Source: Echinarachnius parma
Lineage: Eukaryota > Echinodermata > Echinoidea > Clypeasteroida > Echinarachniidae
Assembly (NCBI GenBank): GCA_037951105.1
Contig: JBAMJV010007664.1
Coordinates: 47,752 to 111,751, forward strand
Direction of reading: 5' to 3'
DNA length: 64,000 bases
Position numbers and translations under genes: made by a program. Shown here one piece after another: positions 59,176-64,000 of the stretch (position 1 is the first letter of the stretch; each line of letters opens with the position of its first letter). A model generated the notes under the pieces. It made no database searches. It was not told where the DNA came from and saw only the letters and a list, made by a program, of their open reading frames with translations.

Positions 59176-59481
59176 TTTAACCCTTTTAGGCTGGGAAATA
59201 AAATATATGTACTATACATGGAAGTACCATATCTATGATGGAAGAGCTTAATTTAGCTTTGTCATGGGGAATGTGTTACTAATCATAAAAGTTCATGCAC
59301 TGTATATTCAATTATCACACTGTACCAAAAATAACCTGCTTATGTAGGCCTACACTGTTTTTTTTAGGGCAAATATTCTTGTTGGTAGTCAATATTCCCT
59401 TTCTGCTCATTGATATGATATTAGAATCAATATCCTGTATGTAGAGTACTAAAGTCCAGAACAGGTGAAATTTAATTTACA

Positions 59482-59868
59482 TTAAAGGGATCTAGTAACT
59501 TTGTTGACATGTGCAAAAAGTGATGAATGGTTGATTCAATGTATATTGTTAAAATCTGATATGTCCATTGGGTATTTTGTGAAAATTTCAAGTTAAATGG
59601 ATGTTACATGGCCGAATAACGAGCAAAAATGCAACGTGATGTTCACTAACTCATTGCACTGACTTTGTACACGGTTTCGACGATCCGTTGGATAATTTGA
59701 CATCTGAACATTTCAATCGTAAATATCTTTTTAACGAAAGGGAAATTTGAAAAACTGAAACCAGTCCCATGCTTTTTTTTTTCAATAAAAACACAACAAG
59801 GTATGAGAGAACCGCTAGAATTCCAATTGGATTTTGAGGATTTGGACAATGTTACTAAGTCCTTTTAA
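59482..59868 (+). mobile_element. MITE family A, copy 7
   Basis: ATTAAAGGGATCTAGTAAC to GTTACTAAGTCCTTTTAA. Confidence 0.85.
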
Positions 59869-60165
59869 CCGTTTGAAAACAGTGTGCTCTTAATATAATG
59901 AAAATAAGAGAGTGCATATATACATGTATACGTCAAGTATGATGGGGCAAAAGTGTTGTATTTTAGCCTAGGTTTGTTTACATCTGGGCAAGACTTATAT
60001 TCCATTCCTAACTTCCTATTTCAGTTATTAAAATGGATTAATTGATATTTATGAAATTGTGACCTGGGAGGAGTGGGCAAAAGCAGATTTTGTGCCTTTT
60101 TAAAACCATTCGGGGTTGGTCCAGAAAAACACTTTTAACATTTAACTTTTGCCATCTGCTTGCAG

Positions 60166-60531
60166 GGATATCTGATGTCGACATACCACCGCCACCAGCC
60201 CATTCCCCTCCACCGATCCCTTCCAGCATTGCCTCTCCACAATCAGAGCATGGCGAGAGTCATCCCTCCCCTCAGGCTCAGGCTCAGGCTCAGATGCAGC
60301 AGCAACACCAACAACTACAACATAAGCAAGAACAAAACCAGAAACAACAGCATCATGATACGTTCAGGGGCCGGTCCCGCTCGCGGAGGAAAAAGGGCAC
60401 CAAGTCGCGGGCCACCTCGCTGGACCGGAGCCAGCTGATCATCTCCAGGCCGGAGAGGGAGAGCGTGGAGGACAACCGTGATTTCCAGACGATGATGAAA
60501 CGCATCAACTCTGTCTCGGCATCGTCGCCAG
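60166..60531 (+). CDS. Same gene, exon 2: Pro/Gln-rich and Arg/Ser-rich segment
   Basis: Acceptor TTTGCCATCTGCTTGCAG; donor CCAG|GTAAAT. It is entered and left in phase 1, so it keeps frame with the exon ending at 54764 (intron of 5.4 kb). It encodes GISDVDIPPPPAHSPPPIP, an Ala/Gln/His-rich tract (QAQAQAQMQQQHQQ), a basic RS-like stretch (RGRSRSRRKKGTKS), then SRPERESVEDNRDFQTMMKR. The Pro-rich part could bind SH3/WW domains and the RS-like part could be a phosphorylation or nuclear-targeting region; both are inference. The Gln tract comes from a short CAGGCT/CAACAA repeat. Confidence 0.85.
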
Positions 60532-63131
60532 GTAAATGATAAAAGAGTGTTTACCGTTTTTGTTTATCACTTGACCATCTTTTTCCCCCCTTTCTTTTGT
60601 AATTCCTGTTGTTATAGCCTTGTTTTAATTGAACTGGTGAAGAACAAGCCTGATTTTCCAGATGCTGATGAAGTCCATCAGCTCTGCATCCGAGTCCTCT
60701 CACCATGGAGTGTCAGGGCCAGTTTATTAGTTCTTCGTCTTTCATCGCAAAGGTCAGGGAATCAGCTAGATACTTTATCCTGTTAAATTGCTGCTCTCTA
60801 CCCAGAGGTGTAGCAAATGGCTACATTGCAGTGAATCTATTCTTTGTAATTATGATGCAGCTTACCAAACAATTTGCAACAATTTTCGGGGGCTACTTTT
60901 CAAGTTCGCCTGCATTAAAATAGCACTCTGAAATAAGTTTTGCATTGAATTTTTCAGGGGCTCTTTTTGGCATTTGGGGGGCTTAATCGCCGCAAGCCCC
61001 CGTGTATTTTTGTCACTGGCACCTAATTTTCTTGGCAGATGGGTTTTAGCCAGAGTAATAATAATACATGGTACATACTGAACATGAACTACATGTACAT
61101 ACATTATGCATGTTATAGTATGATTTGAGGATTTTTTTTTTTCTGTAGATCTTTGATTTTGGCACTGTCCTTTGTAGTGAAAAATATACACGGAGGCTCA
61201 GGGCGATTTAGCCCCAGAAATGCCCAAAAGTGCTCCCGAAAATCATAAAGGAGCCCACAGAAATTTGCATCTAGAGTTAAATGCGAAACAAATTTTAGAA
61301 TACTATTTTCATGCAGGTGAGCTTGAAAAGTAGCCCCCAAAATGTTTTTTTTCCCCTTGGTCCGATCCTTTTAGCAAATTGTTCACAGTTGAATGCAACT
61401 TTGAATTCATTAATCATTTTAAACTCTTCCACAGCTCTAGGAGTCAACTTTGTTATAGAATATAAAGGACAATTTCATATTCATTTGTATTTGTTACCCA
61501 TTCAACCATGGGGGATCAAGTCCGGTTTGTGATAAAAAATGAATTAATTCAGTTATGAAAATAACTATTTTATGTTTGTTGTGGAGATGAAAGCTTTACA
61601 AACATGCCATTTTTGTTTATTATGACAGATACTGATACCATCATAGTTTTATGCACCTTTTCTGACCCCCTTAAAGCATGTAGCAAAGCATTGCATCTCG
61701 AACAAAGAATATTTGCACTTCTTTTCATCTGGCCACACAGAAGTTTAATGCCTGACATGTTAGTTGATTTGTAAACAAGATTTTTGTAGCGCTAAGTAAA
61801 CAAAGCGTGTCAAGGACATGCTAGTTTGCAGTGGGGCAGTCTAGTGTATGTGATGGGAAAAAAGACAAATAATTGTTTTTTTAACCAATAAATCCTCCCA
61901 ACATTTGTTTTGTCTTGTTTTCGATGGAAGGCCACAGATTTATCTGTTTGATGGCGTATTTAGTGGGGGGACAATGAGGATTATCTTACTTAGGGAGATT
62001 AAATCTGTTTGTAAGAATGCTGTGAATACAAAGAGCTGCCAATGTTTGAATTGACTACTTTTGTTGTGACTGGAGCGAAAATTTTTTCTTCAAAACTTGA
62101 AACTATGGTACTTTGGAACTCTTTTCTACTTCAGTGCAAACATGAGACTAAAACAGTATTTAGTGGTTAAGAGATTAGACTTTATGTTTTTTTATGAACA
62201 TCATATATCATATTCTATTTGCATTGTCATCAACAGGCGACACTATACAATTTTGTACTATAGATACAGATCATTTAGCAGTGTCTCATGTGGGGGTGCC
62301 GCTGCTACTGTGTATATATTGATTGAATAGACAGATATTCGCATTAATAAATCACTTTATATATTACAATATGTTTTATGACGCTGGTATTTTTATTGAT
62401 TTTTTTTATCACAACCAGCTGATGATAAGCACTAGATTTTCTTTATCCTACCAATTGTGCCAATGTGGTAATAATGCGCTCTGCTTAAAACAAGGCTGCA
62501 CTGAACTGTGTTTGTCTGTGCTACAATGACTTTGTAAATTTATATTGATTGAATAGCCACACAATGCATTTATGGTTATCGCTTCTGAATAGAAGTCCTT
62601 AGACCATACTGCAGGCTCTATGGTAATCGTGTCCTTGACCAAAATTGCTTGTCACCTGGTGTGTACTGTGGCTTACATGCAGCAGACACATTTGAGAATT
62701 GTGACATTTTACATAATTAGGTATTATTTCATCAAAGGGTATTTGGTAATTGATTCACATATAACCTCTATTTTGCATGTTAATTGTTTTCCATCAAGTA
62801 TCAGTTTTGCATGTGAACGATTTTCTACCCAATCACTGTTTTTCATGTCAATTATTGTCCATAAAATCATCTGTTTTTCATATGAATGATTTTCCATCAA
62901 ATCGGAGCTGTTTTGCATGTAAATTATTGTCCACATGTCTGTCATTTTCCACCTAATATCTGTTATGCATGCGAGTGATTTTCCACCAAATTTTCTGTAT
63001 TGCATGTCAATTATTATCCACTTTTAATAATTATTTCCCACCAAATATTTGTATTGCATGTCACCCATCTATTTTATTACTTTCTTGCATGTCAACCCTT
63101 TCCAACACCAACATTCATGTAAACTGTACAG
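60532..63131 (+). other. Intron 2 of the unrecognised gene
   Basis: Contains a SINE-like fragment (60765-60830, TTGCTGCTCTCTACCCAG), two copies of a GCCCCCGAAAATCATAAA-type repeat in opposite orientation (60870-61020 and 61175-61350) and a minisatellite at 62765-63110. 61350-62765 is AT-rich with nothing identifiable. Confidence 0.6.
62765..63110 (+). repeat. ~40-bp minisatellite upstream of exon 3
   Basis: About nine diverged units combining TTTGCATGT(C/G)AA, (T)TATTGTCCA or GATTTTCCA, and CAAATxTCTG. It ends only about 20 bases before the acceptor of exon 3. No ORF is conserved through it. Confidence 0.8.
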
Positions 63132-63269
63132 CCGTAGGTCGACGCGGGCTTGAAAAGCGAGGAATCAGCCCGAGTGGTCGCTTGACGTCCAGGACAACTT
63201 CGCTGTCGCCGACCACCTTCCGAAGACAGTTGCTGGGAGAAAATGAGCAGCTCACTCAGTTGTCCCATA
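63132..63269 (+). CDS. Same gene, exon 3: Arg/Ser/Thr-rich segment
   Basis: Acceptor AAACTGTACAG, entered in phase 1 and consistent with exon 2. It reads VGRRGLEKRGISPSGRLTSR, then TTSLSPTTFRRQLLGENEQL and TQLSH. The most likely donor is CATA|GTGAGA at 63270, again phase 1, so all three introns are phase 1 and exons 2 and 3 are symmetrical cassettes. If the donor is not used the frame reaches a stop at 63317-63319. SPxGR and SLSP are candidate proline-directed phosphosites. The continuation lies beyond the window or was missed. Confidence 0.75.
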
Positions 63270-63510
63270 GTGAGATCTTACTTCCTTTTTCATCTGGTCC
63301 TATCACCTCACTGCTCTAGATGGTCTAGCTGCTCTGTACTAACTAGCCCTGCCTTCTGTATTAGCTAGATGCTTGTCTTAAAGTTAGGTCACTCAGTTGT
63401 CTTATATTATAATGAGATCTCACTGATCTGATGATCTAGCTGCTTTGTATAATTATAAACTAGCCATCTGTACTTTAGCTGCGGGCCTAATATTCTTGTC
63501 TCAGTGAAAT
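63250..63510 (+). repeat. Imperfect tandem duplication of exon 3 end and donor
   Basis: 63250-63385 and 63388-63510 both start with CACTCAGTTGTC and continue to GAGATCT, TCACTG, a GATCTAGCTGCT-like block (GGTCTAGCTGCT in unit 1), then ACTAGCC. The second unit has ATGAGA where the first has the donor GTGAGA. Confidence 0.65.
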
Positions 63511-64000
63511 TTTGGTTCTATTTGCCTTGCATTATTCAATCCTCGTCTACTCGGGCTGCTCTATATATAACACTGTCTATTACCTAGCTATATGCCAATC
63601 TATATCAATTTAACCTTCACATTACTAAAAATATCATCTGCATTACTGACTAGATTTGGACAGATTACATCTATAAAAACCCTCTTTGTTTCATAGCATA
63701 ATCTCGGTTCTGTTTTCCTCTCGTAATGAAATCCTGAATTAGTACATGTATGTAGAATATCCCTCTGTCTATTACGTTGCTGTATCCTAATAATTCTTAT
63801 GGCAGTCGTATACAGCCTAGCTTTCAATCCTAGCAGGATCTTTGTTAGAGCAAATGACAGTAACTACATAAAGACAACAGAATATATACCAACACGAAAC
63901 ATACGGTATACACATGTATGGATGGGGGAGGAGGAAAGGAGGCGGAGACACAAAACAATGAAAGCAACTGTGAGTGGGTGAGTGTCAGGACTGTTAGACC
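63511..64000 (+). other. Downstream sequence, no feature identified
   Basis: AT-rich with a purine-rich patch at 63920-63950 (GGAGGAGGAAAGGAGGCGG). No convincing exon found, although the preceding exon needs one. Confidence 0.4.

Larger units (their letters stand above)
54765..60165 (+). other. Intron 1 of the unrecognised gene
   Basis: Holds TTAA-type MITEs (A6 at 55628, C5 at 58631, A7 at 59482), a short C-rich repeat at 57570 and otherwise AT-rich sequence without supportable genes. 56010-57570 and 57720-58630 show nothing identifiable apart from a small inverted pair around AACCCATTCATGG/CCTGAAxxxTTCAGG near 58530. Confidence 0.6.

Overview
This is a 64 kb piece of animal nuclear genome. 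It is AT-rich and gene-poor, with introns bounded by GT/AG and a very dense load of transposable elements. tRNA-derived SINEs, tails of the type GCGCTATATAAAT plus (ATT)n, a LINE fragment, hAT-like and TTAA-target elements, long foldback elements and frequent TACATGTA octamers suggest a marine invertebrate deuterostome. An echinoderm such as a sea urchin relative is my best guess, inferred from general character rather than a diagnostic gene.

Only three protein-coding loci can be supported. (1) The 3' end of an ADISSP/C20orf27 homologue lies on the + strand at 10.0-12.7 kb. It has one internal exon followed by three tandem copies of the terminal exon, each with its own splice acceptor and stop. 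(2) A complete 66-residue G protein gamma subunit lies on the - strand at 24.68-24.88 kb. Upstream of it are four tandem copies of the acceptor plus the start of its coding exon, and downstream is a decayed copy of its C-terminus that has lost the prenylated cysteine. (3) A multi-exon gene on the + strand has exons at 53.5-54.8, 60.2-60.5 and 63.1-63.3 kb. It encodes a large helical domain followed by Pro-, Gln- and Arg/Ser-rich segments; I do not recognise it, and it continues past the window.

Layout: 0-9 kb is repeats, including a 3.6 kb transposon with ~0.8 kb inverted ends and a decayed ORF (2-5.6 kb). 10-13 kb is the ADISSP end, with an intron full of tandem repeats. 13-24 kb is dispersed MITEs, SINE pieces and unique AT-rich DNA. 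24-26 kb is the gamma-subunit array. 27-29.4 kb is nested MITEs. 31-32 kb is a 36-bp minisatellite. 34-41 kb is nested foldback elements, an exon-like array at 37.3-37.9 kb, and a LINE fragment split by a hAT-like hairpin. 41.7-49 kb is C-rich and hairpin-forming elements and a GAT microsatellite. 49.4-53.2 kb is one MITE blown open by nested insertions, including a 1.5 kb hairpin. 53.5-64 kb is the third gene with MITE-filled introns.

The three genes show no functional link to each other. The recurring theme is tandem duplication of exon boundaries: acceptors, donors and first or last coding exons are copied at several places, often next to minisatellites. In the ADISSP gene the repeated acceptors are followed at once by a donor-like GTAAGG, so splicing to them would recreate a donor. 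That arrangement is the most unusual thing in the window.
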